Source: JAADDG01 sp964450755 (GTDB lineage: Bacteria > Campylobacterota > Campylobacteria > Campylobacterales > JAADDG01). Taken from it: DNA of 60,050 bases. The position numbers and the translations under genes are program-made. Location: positions 1 to 60,050 of the forward strand of contig CAYVDJ010000118.1 of assembly GCA_964450755.1 (NCBI GenBank), in the 5' to 3' direction. Each line of letters opens with the position of its first letter. Position 1 is the stretch's first letter. Positions 32,884 to 41,198 of this stretch are shown piece after piece. The notes under the pieces were generated by a model. That model did no database searches. It saw only the letters and a program-made list of their open reading frames with translations, and had not been told where the DNA came from.

Positions 32884-33498
32884 TTAAATGATATTTTTAT
32901 TGACAATAAAACCGCCTATCACCTCAAAGAGCGTTATCAGAGCCGATCTCAGGCTTTTGCCAAAAACCATTATCCCCTCTTGATGTCCGCTCATCACAAA
33001 TTTTGGATTTTCAAGAGGATTTATGTCTTGATATATCCTTTTAACCTCTTTGATCATCTCTTTGGAACCGTAGGGAACATCTTTTGTTTTCAGATAATCG
33101 CCCTCTAACATAAATCTCCACAAATTCAAAGAGTGGATATGTATAACAGCGTTTATATCCTTGTCAAGGTTATAGATCGTAGCATGGGTGAGGCTTTCAC
33201 TGCTTGGTTTTATCATTCCGCTTGATTTGAGATAGAACTTTTCATCTTCAAAATCCTCCACAAGAGTATAGTCGTTTGCATCCAGACTTTTTTTATCTCC
33301 CGTTTGGGTACCTGTTATGACAAAAGATTTTTCACCCTCCCTTTTGCTGATATTGCCGTATCCTATACCATCTTTCCAACCGATGAGTTTCATGGCAAAA
33401 AGCTCTTCTCTGATCTTCTCTGTCTCTTCCCAAAGTTTTTTATCCAAAGGAGAGGTTTTTGTAAATTGAAAATCATATTTTATAATTCCGTCTTTCAT
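32884..33498 (-). CDS. Class II aldolase/adducin-family protein of the methylthioribose operon
   Basis: A 204-residue zinc enzyme of the class II aldolase family: GYGNISKR, FVITGTQTG, LKSSGMIKPSSESLTHA and the zinc ligands in VIHIHS, with a further His in SGHQEG. It follows mtnK and mtnA with 4-base overlaps, so the substrate is probably 5-methylthioribulose-1-phosphate. It could be MtnB (dehydratase) or the aldolase that yields DHAP and methylthioacetaldehyde in the DHAP shunt. The absence of mtnC, mtnD or mtnW nearby favours the aldolase, but this is inference. Confidence 0.75.
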   Translation of the reverse strand: MKDGIIKYDFQFTKTSPLDKKLWEETEKIREELFAMKLIGWKDGIGYGNISKREGEKSFVITGTQTGDKKSLDANDYTLVEDFEDEKFYLKSSGMIKPSSESLTHATIYNLDKDINAVIHIHSLNLWRFMLEGDYLKTKDVPYGSKEMIKEVKRIYQDINPLENPKFVMSGHQEGIMVFGKSLRSALITLFEVIGGFIVNKNII

Positions 33499-34592
33499 TT
33501 GAAAATTTCCCTTTTACTGCACAAATCCTCAAACATCTCTTCTATCTCTTTTTGATCTGCCTTGCAGATTCCTCTCTCGGTAATCAGCCCTGTTATCAGT
33601 TTTGCGGGAGTTACATCAAAACCGTAATTCAAAGCGGGTGAATTATCCAAAACTATCCTTATCTCTTTTAGCTCACCTCTCTTATCAACCCCTCTTATAA
33701 ATTTCACTTCGTTTTCATCTCTTATCTCGATGGGTATCTCTTTGATCCCGTCTATGATCTCAAAGTCAAATGTCGAAGCCGGAAGAGCTATATAAAATGG
33801 TATATTGTTCTCTTTTGCCGCAAGAGCTTTCAGGTAAGTTCCTATCTTGTTTGCCGCATCTCCTCTTCTGCTTACGCGATCCGCTCCTGTGATACAGACA
33901 TCAACCATCCCTTTTTGCATCAAAAGTCCGCCGGTATTGTCCGCTATGACCGTATGGGGGATCTTCTCTTTTGAAAGTTCCCATGCCGTCAGATTTGCTC
34001 CCTGATTTCTCGGTCTTGTCTCATCTACCCAGACATGTATATCAATACCTCTGTTTTTCAGCTCATAAATCGGTGCAAGTGCTGTTCCTTTATCGATAAT
34101 GGCAAGATATCCGGCATTACAGTGAGTCAGGATATTTAACTTTTTGATCCCTTTTTTTCTCATGATGTTTTCAAAAAGATCAGCTCCGAATTTTGCGATA
34201 TTTTCGCTTCTTTTTACATCTTCGTCACATATCTTTACAGCCTCTTTTTTCAAAACTTCCTCTCTTGAGAAAGTATCACACTCTTTTGCTTTTTGCATCA
34301 TGCGATCCACCGCCCACATCAGATTTACGGCGGTCGGTCTTGATTCTCTTATCGATTTTGCTTTTTTTTCAAGTTCTTTTATGTCTCCATTGCACTCTTT
34401 GGCGGCAAGATAAACCCCAAAAGCCGCCGTATTGCCTATCACTCCCGCACCTCTTACAGTCATATCTTTTATGGCTTTTATGCACTCTTTTGTATTTTTG
34501 ATAACAACCGTACTCTCTTTGAAAGGAAGATATCTTTGATCCAAAACCTCAAGATATCCGTCATCTCTTAACCAAAGCGCTTTATATTTCAC
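33495..34592 (-). CDS. mtnA: S-methyl-5-thioribose-1-phosphate isomerase MtnA
   Basis: Converts methylthioribose-1-phosphate to methylthioribulose-1-phosphate. The eIF2B-related fold is seen in DMTVRGAGVIGNTAAFG, ILTHCNAGYLAIIDKGTALAP (Cys catalytic), VDETRPRNQGANLTAWEL and CITGADRVSRRGDAANKIGTY with the catalytic Asp. Length 365 is typical. It overlaps mtnK and the aldolase gene by 4 bases each. Confidence 0.94.
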   Translation of the reverse strand: MKYKALWLRDDGYLEVLDQRYLPFKESTVVIKNTKECIKAIKDMTVRGAGVIGNTAAFGVYLAAKECNGDIKELEKKAKSIRESRPTAVNLMWAVDRMMQKAKECDTFSREEVLKKEAVKICDEDVKRSENIAKFGADLFENIMRKKGIKKLNILTHCNAGYLAIIDKGTALAPIYELKNRGIDIHVWVDETRPRNQGANLTAWELSKEKIPHTVIADNTGGLLMQKGMVDVCITGADRVSRRGDAANKIGTYLKALAAKENNIPFYIALPASTFDFEIIDGIKEIPIEIRDENEVKFIRGVDKRGELKEIRIVLDNSPALNYGFDVTPAKLITGLITERGICKADQKEIEEMFEDLCSKREIFK

Positions 34593-35812
34593 AGTCTCTC
34601 CCTTACAGCTTCTGTAAATTCTTTTGGAGAGTTTATCTTGTTATGGGATTTGACCATCATTACTCCTATATCAAGGGCTTTTCTTTCTGCTTTTTGTCTT
34701 AGGGTTTTATCTTCTATCCCCCTTATCTCTTTGACTCCTGCTATTCCGAACACTCTTCTTGCCATTTTGCAACCTGCAAAACCGATACTCTCTTTAAAGA
34801 TATTTTGCATAAACTCTTTTTTGAAAAGAGAGAAATTTTTTTCATCTATAAATCCCTCTGTTATCAAAGCGCTGTTTTTCTCTTTGTCCCAAAGAGCCAA
34901 AAATTTCTCTTCAAACTTCTCATAAATCTCAATAACCGTTTTATAAATCCACTCCTGATAATCGTTGTCTTTTGTTACGATATGATGATAGATGGCTGCA
35001 CTAAAGAGATTGGCTATGATTGCTCCGATATCAAAACCAAAAGGACCAAAAAATGCAAATTCGGGATCGATAACAAAAGTCTCTTTTTCATTTATCATGA
35101 TGGAGCCGGTATGCAAATCACCGTGTAAAAGAGCGTCGGTATGGGTCATGAATATATATTTCAGTTTTAAAACCTCTCTTTTAAAATCCATATCTTTAAA
35201 CAGTATCTTGGCATCCTCTTGCATCCCCTCATCGATAAAATCGGTCTCATGATCCATATATGGAAATGTAAAAACAAAATCCTCAGTCAGTTTGCAAAGT
35301 TCGCTGTTGTTGTTAAAACGAGACATCATCTCTCTTTTTTCCTGACTTGAGAGATGTAAAGAAGAGGTAAGAAAGAGGGTATTTGCCAAAAAAGATGAGA
35401 TATGTTCGCTAAAAAGAGGATACTTTTTGCCATCTATCAAACCCAGACGCATGATGATATGATTTGAGAGATTTTGCATAACGACAAGACTCATTTTCTC
35501 ATCGGCATAATAGACTTTCGGTACAAAATCCCCTATAAAATCGCCGTATGTTTTGAGCGCTCTTATCTCATAGGACATTCTCTCTCTTGAGAGCGGATAC
35601 TCCTCTCCCGCACATCTTAGATACGGAACCGCCTGTTTTATGATAAGAGATCTGGTGGGATCATCTTTGCTTACAGCCAAAAAAACAAAGTTTACATTTC
35701 CGTCTCCAATCTCTTTTATATCCAAAGAGGAACCCTCAAAATAGCTCTTAATCTCGTTGATTCCCAAAAGAAATCTCTCCAAATTATCAACACTCAGTAT
35801 CTCATAGCCCAT
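34589..35812 (-). CDS. mtnK: S-methyl-5-thioribose kinase MtnK
   Basis: Phosphorylates methylthioribose, the sugar left after adenine is removed from methylthioadenosine. A 407-residue APH-like kinase: GDGNVNFVF near the N-terminus, IIKQAVPYLRCAGEEYPLSRERMSYE, the catalytic HGDLHTGSIMI and FVIDPEFAFFGPFGFDIGA (DFG-like Mg site). It starts the mtnK-mtnA-aldolase operon; a TATAAT on the minus strand (35855-35850) lies 38 bases upstream of the start. Confidence 0.93.
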   Translation of the reverse strand: MGYEILSVDNLERFLLGINEIKSYFEGSSLDIKEIGDGNVNFVFLAVSKDDPTRSLIIKQAVPYLRCAGEEYPLSRERMSYEIRALKTYGDFIGDFVPKVYYADEKMSLVVMQNLSNHIIMRLGLIDGKKYPLFSEHISSFLANTLFLTSSLHLSSQEKREMMSRFNNNSELCKLTEDFVFTFPYMDHETDFIDEGMQEDAKILFKDMDFKREVLKLKYIFMTHTDALLHGDLHTGSIMINEKETFVIDPEFAFFGPFGFDIGAIIANLFSAAIYHHIVTKDNDYQEWIYKTVIEIYEKFEEKFLALWDKEKNSALITEGFIDEKNFSLFKKEFMQNIFKESIGFAGCKMARRVFGIAGVKEIRGIEDKTLRQKAERKALDIGVMMVKSHNKINSPKEFTEAVRERL

Positions 35813-35849
35813 AAAACACTCCTAAGTTTTTTATCAGATTATGCAGGAT

Positions 35850-35855
35850 ATTATA
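35850..35855 (-). promoter_or_regulatory. -10 box of the methylthioribose operon
   Basis: TATAAT on the minus strand in the 79-base gap before mtnK. Just upstream, ACACTTT (35858-35864) and AAAGTGT (35886-35892) form an inverted repeat next to the xthA stop, which may act as a weak terminator or an operator. Confidence 0.45.
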
Positions 35856-35891
35856 TCACACTTTAGAGATGCCCTTTAAAAAACAAAAGTG

Positions 35892-36677
35892 TTATTTTGT
35901 AAGAAAATCAGCTATGAGAGGAGCATGATCGCTTGGAGTGGGTTTTCTTCTTTTTCTCGTCCACATATCAACTTTTATATCTTTGAGTTGTTCGGACAAA
36001 GAGGAAGATGCCAGAATATAATCTATCCTCATCCCCTCATCTCTGAAAACTCCGGCAGTTCTGTAATCCCACCATGTAAAGCCCCTCTTGAGAGGATGTG
36101 CATATCTGAAAAGGTCGATTAGACCTATATCCAAAAACTTCTCAAAAATCTCTCTCTCATCATCCATAAAATCTGTTTTTCCCTGAAAGAATACGGGATC
36201 GTAAACATCAATATCCTCTCTGGCAACATTCAAATCTCCTACGATAGAGATTTTTTCATTTTCAAGATCATGTTTTTGTTTTATAAATTCTCTCAGATAT
36301 TCAAAAAATTCCAATTTATACCGGTGTTTTTCACTTCCCTCCTCACCGCCGTGGGGAGCATAGACATTATAAACTATTATATCTTTGATTTTTGCTTTTA
36401 TCATTCGCTTTTGAAGATCAAATCTCTCGTCTCCAAAACCTTTTTGGATATCACTCATAGGATATTTTGAACAAATCGCAACACCGTTATAGGCTTTTTG
36501 TCCAAAAACTGCACATTCATAGCCCAACTTTTCAAACTCTTCAAAAGGAAAATTCCGTTCTTCGCATTTTATCTCCTGAAAGCATAAAACATCTATCTTG
36601 ACCTTTTCCTCAAGCCATCTGATTATCAGATCTTTTCTTGCTTTTATAGAGTTTACATTGAATGTTGCAAGAGTCAA
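35892..36677 (-). CDS. xthA: Exodeoxyribonuclease III
   Basis: A Mg-dependent AP endonuclease/3'-5' exonuclease for base-excision repair. Conserved segments are ATFNVNSIKARKD, VLCFQEIKCEE (catalytic Glu), YNVYAPHGGEEG (Tyr), IVGDLNVAREDIDVYDP (Asp/Asn), FTWWDYRTA, RIDYILAS and the final SDHAPLIADF (Asp-His). Length 261 is normal. It starts 9 bases after the cysK-like gene and is probably co-transcribed with it. Confidence 0.96.
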   Translation of the reverse strand: MTLATFNVNSIKARKDLIIRWLEEKVKIDVLCFQEIKCEERNFPFEEFEKLGYECAVFGQKAYNGVAICSKYPMSDIQKGFGDERFDLQKRMIKAKIKDIIVYNVYAPHGGEEGSEKHRYKLEFFEYLREFIKQKHDLENEKISIVGDLNVAREDIDVYDPVFFQGKTDFMDDEREIFEKFLDIGLIDLFRYAHPLKRGFTWWDYRTAGVFRDEGMRIDYILASSSLSEQLKDIKVDMWTRKRRKPTPSDHAPLIADFLTK

Positions 36678-36686
36678 ATCAAATCT

Positions 36687-37745
36687 TTATGCCACGGAAG
36701 AACACGCTATATGCATTTTTTTGTGTTTTACCGGTTTTTTTATCCTCACTCCCTTAACACTTAAAAGAGTGATATCTTTTGAGAGATATCTTGCTTTTAC
36801 CGGCTCTTTTTTAAACAGATCCGTACTTAGATATTTCTTGTTGTCATCTGCAAAAACCGTAACTACCGAAGCATTACCGCCCAATCTCTCCTGAGCTATC
36901 AAAGCTGCCAGAAAATTGGCTCCCGAAGATATACCCACACCCACACCAAGTTCAGATGCCAGTTTTTGAGCCATCAAGATAGCATCTCCGTCATCAACCG
37001 CCAAAACCTCATCCAATGAACACATCTGTACGATAGAGGGAATAAATTCATCAGATATTCCCTCTATCCTGTGAAATCCCACTTTATGCCCTGTTGAGAG
37101 AGTCGGAGAACTTGCAGGTTCTACAGGATGGAGTTTTATAGAGGGATTTTTCTCTTTGAGATACTCTCCGGTTCCCATGATAGTTCCGCCTGTACCGACT
37201 CCGGCTACAAAAGCATCGGGTATGACATTCAGTTCTTCCAACTGCTGCCAGATCTCAGGACCTATCAGGGAATAGTGAGCTTCTATATTGTCTATATTTG
37301 AAAATTGCCTCGGTAAAAATACATTATCCATTTTTGCCGCCATCTCTTCGGTTTTATTGATACTTCCTATAAAACCGCCCCCGTTTTTATCGACAAGATG
37401 AATTTCCGCCCCAAAAGTCTGGATCAGTTTTACTCTCTCTTCACTCATCCAGCTTGGCATAAATATAATCACTTTATGCCCCAAAGCTCTGCCTATTGCC
37501 GCAAAAGAGATACCGGTATTGCCGCTTGTGGCTTCGGCAATGATATCATCTTTTTTAAGTTCTCCTTTTGAGTAGGCTTTTTTGATGATATGAAGTGCCA
37601 TTCTGTCTTTGATACTTCCGGTAAGACTAAAATACTCCGCTTTTGCGTAAATTTTTCTTCTTCTGTTTTTATACAAAAACTCTATAACCAAAAGAGGGGT
37701 ATTACCTATAAGATCTTCCAAACCTTTTATGAGTTCTTCTCTCAA
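36687..37745 (-). CDS. cysK: PLP-dependent cysteine synthase-family protein
   Basis: Expected to make cysteine from O-acetylserine and sulfide. LIGNTPLL, the Schiff-base Lys in LTGSIKDRMA, TSGNTG, the phosphate loop GVGTGGTIMGTG and GISSGANFLAAL are all present. At 352 residues it exceeds the usual 305-320 by a basic C-terminal tail (about 305-352) that ends in ACSSVA. The TTG start has AGGGAG 6 bases upstream. O-phosphoserine or cystathionine beta-synthase activity cannot be excluded from sequence. Confidence 0.85.
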   Translation of the reverse strand: MREELIKGLEDLIGNTPLLVIEFLYKNRRRKIYAKAEYFSLTGSIKDRMALHIIKKAYSKGELKKDDIIAEATSGNTGISFAAIGRALGHKVIIFMPSWMSEERVKLIQTFGAEIHLVDKNGGGFIGSINKTEEMAAKMDNVFLPRQFSNIDNIEAHYSLIGPEIWQQLEELNVIPDAFVAGVGTGGTIMGTGEYLKEKNPSIKLHPVEPASSPTLSTGHKVGFHRIEGISDEFIPSIVQMCSLDEVLAVDDGDAILMAQKLASELGVGVGISSGANFLAALIAQERLGGNASVVTVFADDNKKYLSTDLFKKEPVKARYLSKDITLLSVKGVRIKKPVKHKKMHIACSSVA

Positions 37746-37839
37746 AACATTCTCCCTAATAAACTTCGAGCGTATTATTACATTTTTAGTTTAAGATTAT
37801 AATTAATATCGAACTTTTAACGATAAAATTTATAATTTT

Positions 37840-38127
37840 TTATCCAAAATATGATTTACCGCCTATAAATGAAAAGAGTAAAAGAAAAAGTAAAAAAGAA
37901 AAAAGTCTGATATAAGTTTTTTTATTGAAAAGTATGGAGATGATAAGTCCCGCAAGTACGCTTAAAAGATATCCTATGAACAAAAACAGAACGGTTTTTA
38001 TCTCATTTTCGGGAAAACCGAGAATATCGGGATGTACGATAAATGTCTGTAAAACCACCGAAGCAGCCCAGGTATATAAAAACACGGCTGTAAAAAAGAG
38101 AATCAAAAGATATCGTTTTATTCCCAT
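37840..38127 (-). CDS. Small membrane protein, unknown
   Basis: A 95-residue hydrophobic protein with about three membrane helices (about residues 5-28, 43-65 and 73-91) and a short periplasmic-type loop between the first two (HPDILGFPENEIK). No family recognised. It starts 3 bases after the beta-helix gene and is the last gene of the long minus-strand run that includes the GH9 enzyme, so a role with those exported proteins is possible but unproven. Confidence 0.65.
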   Translation of the reverse strand: MGIKRYLLILFFTAVFLYTWAASVVLQTFIVHPDILGFPENEIKTVLFLFIGYLLSVLAGLIISILFNKKTYIRLFSFLLFLLLFSFIGGKSYFG

Positions 38128-38130
38128 CTG

Positions 38131-39795
38131 TTATCTCTCTTCATAAAAACCTATATCGGGAGATTTTCCTTTAAAACGGTGATTTTTTTCAACAGCAATT
38201 CCGGCATCAATACACGGTGAAGATGATTTTAAATGCAGATCTCTTTTTTTGACATCCATAAACTCAGGATCTTTTTGAATATTATTTGATATTTTATCTA
38301 CTTTATTTATTTTATTAAATTCTTTGACAGTTAAAAACTTTCCTTTGTAAAAGATGATTTTTCTGCTTGTTGAGCCGTTATAAATACAGTTATTTAAAAA
38401 AGTGTTGTTTTTTACAGATTTGTGATTATCTATAACCAATCCCATTCCATCCAATTTGTCTTTTGAATTGATACCGCAGTTATATATGATATTGTTTCTT
38501 ACAAAATTGTTATATTTGTCATTTTCACCGGCTCTTATCCTTATACCGGCCTCTTCGCAATCTATGATTACATTGTTATCAATGGTATTGTCATGACTTA
38601 CATAATTTTTCCCATACCCCTGTATCTCTATACCCTGAGCCGTTCCGTAAGGTTTGATGGGAGAGTTTTTAACCGTATCAATGATATTGTGATGAAAACG
38701 GTTATGATCTCCGTTTAACTGACTTCTTACGGTCGTATTTTTGATAATGTTATAAAAAAACTCGTTATGATGCGCTCTGTTTTCCACTCCGTCTATTCCT
38801 ATGCCTCTTGAGTAGGATAGATTTTCACCTGTTATATAATTACTGTAAAATTTATTGTTATAAACTCCGGGATTTTGTCTGTTTAGGGCTACAATGTTTA
38901 TGCCGGTATGTCCCCAGTCTTTTATACGGTTGTTTCTGACGATACAGTCATGCGCTCCGCTGTTTAATAAAATTCCGTCTATTGATCCTCTTGTGGAGGG
39001 AGCTTTATAGCCTTTGAAATGAAATTTGGAATCAACAAGACAGTTTTCTACGATAACATCATGAGAAGGAACAAATCTGCTCTCTTCTTTGTTATCCATG
39101 ATTTGAAGTCCCATTCGCGAATAACCGCCTATAGTGCAGTTCTTGACAACTATATCATGTGAACCTCTTATCGCCAATGCATAACCGTTTCCGCCTTGAA
39201 TATCAAGATTTTGAAAAATAATATTATGTTTGTCTTTTACCAAAACGGTCTCATAGCGGATATTTATCTTTATAGAGTTACAGCCAAAAGCCGGATTTTG
39301 TTCACTGTACACATAGAGTTTATTGTTATTCCAAAACCATTTTATCTTCCTGCCGTCAATCTCCAAAGGCATTTTTCCTGCTCTTAGAACCTCTTTGTCA
39401 TCGATTAAAATTCTTTGGGGATTAAAATTGAGATTGAATGACCAGATATTTTTACCATCTACATTTTCCCAGTTTTCAGGGATTTTACTGCCCGGCAACT
39501 CCTTCATTGAAGTTATAACGGGTAAATCTCCCTTTCCGTAAGAGGTAAAAACTATGGGTTTGTTTTTGTTTCCTGATGAAGATACGATAAAATAACCTCT
39601 AAAAACAGAACCTCTTTTAAAAGATATCGTATCACCGGGCTTAAATCTGAATCCGTTAAGTTTTTTTATGCTTTTCCATGCGCTTTTGGGAGATTTCCCG
39701 GAAGAGAAATCGTTTCCATTCTCAGCATCAAGATAATAGATATCCGCATTTGAAAAAGTTATAAAAACAAAAAAAAGTATCCAAAATTTTGTCAT
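38131..39795 (-). CDS. Exported right-handed parallel beta-helix protein
   Basis: A 554-residue secreted protein with signal peptide (KFWILFFVFITFSNA) and N-terminal DIYYLDAENGNDFSSGKSPKSAW, the usual entry to DUF1565/pectate-lyase-like beta-helices. The body is repeated Asn-rich coils (NGYALAIRGSHDIVVKNC, GIDGVENRAHHNEFFYNI and similar). It ends in SSPCIDAGIA and KGKSPDIGFYE. Such folds are found in polysaccharide lyases and epimerases; no catalytic residue can be named, so the activity is open. It begins 3 bases after the GH9 gene and is surely co-expressed with it. Confidence 0.8.
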   Translation of the reverse strand: MTKFWILFFVFITFSNADIYYLDAENGNDFSSGKSPKSAWKSIKKLNGFRFKPGDTISFKRGSVFRGYFIVSSSGNKNKPIVFTSYGKGDLPVITSMKELPGSKIPENWENVDGKNIWSFNLNFNPQRILIDDKEVLRAGKMPLEIDGRKIKWFWNNNKLYVYSEQNPAFGCNSIKINIRYETVLVKDKHNIIFQNLDIQGGNGYALAIRGSHDIVVKNCTIGGYSRMGLQIMDNKEESRFVPSHDVIVENCLVDSKFHFKGYKAPSTRGSIDGILLNSGAHDCIVRNNRIKDWGHTGINIVALNRQNPGVYNNKFYSNYITGENLSYSRGIGIDGVENRAHHNEFFYNIIKNTTVRSQLNGDHNRFHHNIIDTVKNSPIKPYGTAQGIEIQGYGKNYVSHDNTIDNNVIIDCEEAGIRIRAGENDKYNNFVRNNIIYNCGINSKDKLDGMGLVIDNHKSVKNNTFLNNCIYNGSTSRKIIFYKGKFLTVKEFNKINKVDKISNNIQKDPEFMDVKKRDLHLKSSSPCIDAGIAVEKNHRFKGKSPDIGFYEER

Positions 39796-39798
39796 AAT

Positions 39799-41190
39799 CT
39801 ACTTACTCTTATTAAACAGTATATATAATTTTACCAAAGCGGGGATTAAACCTGCATTATAGCTGATAGAGACTTCATTTGCTATATAATCATCTCTTTT
39901 GTCTTCATAATCAAAATCATCCAGACTCTTAGGTCCTCCCACCATGGCACCTGTTAATTCATAAGTGTTGTTTTTTGGAACATCTATATCATCTGTTTTT
40001 GAATGATGAGCGTTTGCATGATGGGGATTTTTCGGAAAATTTCTGCCAAATCCTATCAGATAACTGCTCTGTCTTGGATTTTTACCCAAAATATAATCTA
40101 TCTGACTTTTTGCAAAACTGATATATTCTTGTTTTTTACTCTCTGAGGGAACAAAATCTGCATAAACAAGAGCAGTAAAAGCCAAATTTGCAGCATACTG
40201 AAGGGAACCCCATTTATCTGCAAATACCAATCCTCCTTTGGTTCTTTTTTCTTTATGTATCCAGTGATTTAGATGCTGTTGCACCAAATTGTGATAGAGA
40301 GGTTTATCTGTCAAAATCGCCAAAAGCAAAAAGACACTGTTTTGCATATCTCCCCAGTTTAACGGCCAATAGATATCATCTTTGTCCAGCTTGGATGCAA
40401 AATTCACGGCATCCAAAAGATATTTTTTCTCTTTTGTGGCAATATAGAGCCATAGCGCACTATAAGAGAGTTCATCAATATATCCCGAAGAGTCATAAGC
40501 TCCTTTTGCCATCTTGTAACCGCTGTTTCCCTGAAAAGTTTTTGAAAAGAGATAAAGCCTTTTTGCCCTTGTCAAAAGTGTATCGGCATAATCTTTGTCA
40601 CTGTTTTTAAAAACAAGATATCCTATCGCCAAAGCCGCCGCCGTTTGCGCACTTACTTCACTGCAAGGAGAGGAGGAAGTACAGTAAAATGAACTTCTTT
40701 GATAGTTGATATCTTCCGCGCTCATCCAGTATTTGTGATCGATTGCAGGATCACCCACCTGATAGAAAAAAATATCATCTTTTATATTTTTTTTGATTTT
40801 ATATGCTTTTAGAAAATAGTCCAAAACATATTTGAGATTGCTTTTTGCATAATCATAGAGTTTCAGTTCCTTAAAAGCCTCCGGAGAGAGGAGAATACTC
40901 CATCCCGTCATTGAAGCGCTGTATGCCATCGGCAAACCAAACTTCACATAGTCTCCGGCATCATACCATCCGCCGCTTAGATCGACTCCGTTATCTTTAC
41001 CGTCATCCAAAGCGGAGGATTTTGGCCAGTTTAATTTGTATATATATTTATCTGTCTCTTTTTTACCGGATCTTTGGGCTTCATAAAAAAGAAACGATTT
41101 TTTTAAGGCATCACCGTAATCAAAATCTTTTGCCATTGCACCTGTTGAGATCAAAATCAAAGATAAAAAAAACAGAGATATCTTTTTCAA
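39799..41190 (-). CDS. Glycoside hydrolase family 9 (endoglucanase-type), secreted
   Basis: A 463-residue exported enzyme with signal peptide (KKISLFFLSLILISTGAMA) and a complete GH9 catalytic domain. GGWYDAGDYVKFGLPMAYS holds the catalytic base aspartates (about D77 and D80), NPHHANAHHS is the conserved substrate-binding histidine motif, and DDYIANEVSISYNAGL has the proton-donor Glu (about E439). There is no CBM or Ig-like domain. GH9 members cleave beta-1,4-glucans such as cellulose. The TTG start (AAGGA 5 bases upstream) is 8 bases after ychF, so it is an extension of a conserved housekeeping run. Its presence in this phylum is unusual and suggests transfer. Confidence 0.9.
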   Translation of the reverse strand: MKKISLFFLSLILISTGAMAKDFDYGDALKKSFLFYEAQRSGKKETDKYIYKLNWPKSSALDDGKDNGVDLSGGWYDAGDYVKFGLPMAYSASMTGWSILLSPEAFKELKLYDYAKSNLKYVLDYFLKAYKIKKNIKDDIFFYQVGDPAIDHKYWMSAEDINYQRSSFYCTSSSPCSEVSAQTAAALAIGYLVFKNSDKDYADTLLTRAKRLYLFSKTFQGNSGYKMAKGAYDSSGYIDELSYSALWLYIATKEKKYLLDAVNFASKLDKDDIYWPLNWGDMQNSVFLLLAILTDKPLYHNLVQQHLNHWIHKEKRTKGGLVFADKWGSLQYAANLAFTALVYADFVPSESKKQEYISFAKSQIDYILGKNPRQSSYLIGFGRNFPKNPHHANAHHSKTDDIDVPKNNTYELTGAMVGGPKSLDDFDYEDKRDDYIANEVSISYNAGLIPALVKLYILFNKSK

Positions 41191-41198
41191 AACAGTCC

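Noticed and set aside
38131..39795. Beta-helix protein as a fifth DUF4214-tailed client
   Set aside because: Its C-terminus is a plain SSPCIDAG..DIGFYE end with no DUF4214 motif; the same is true of the GH9 enzyme and the ricin protease.
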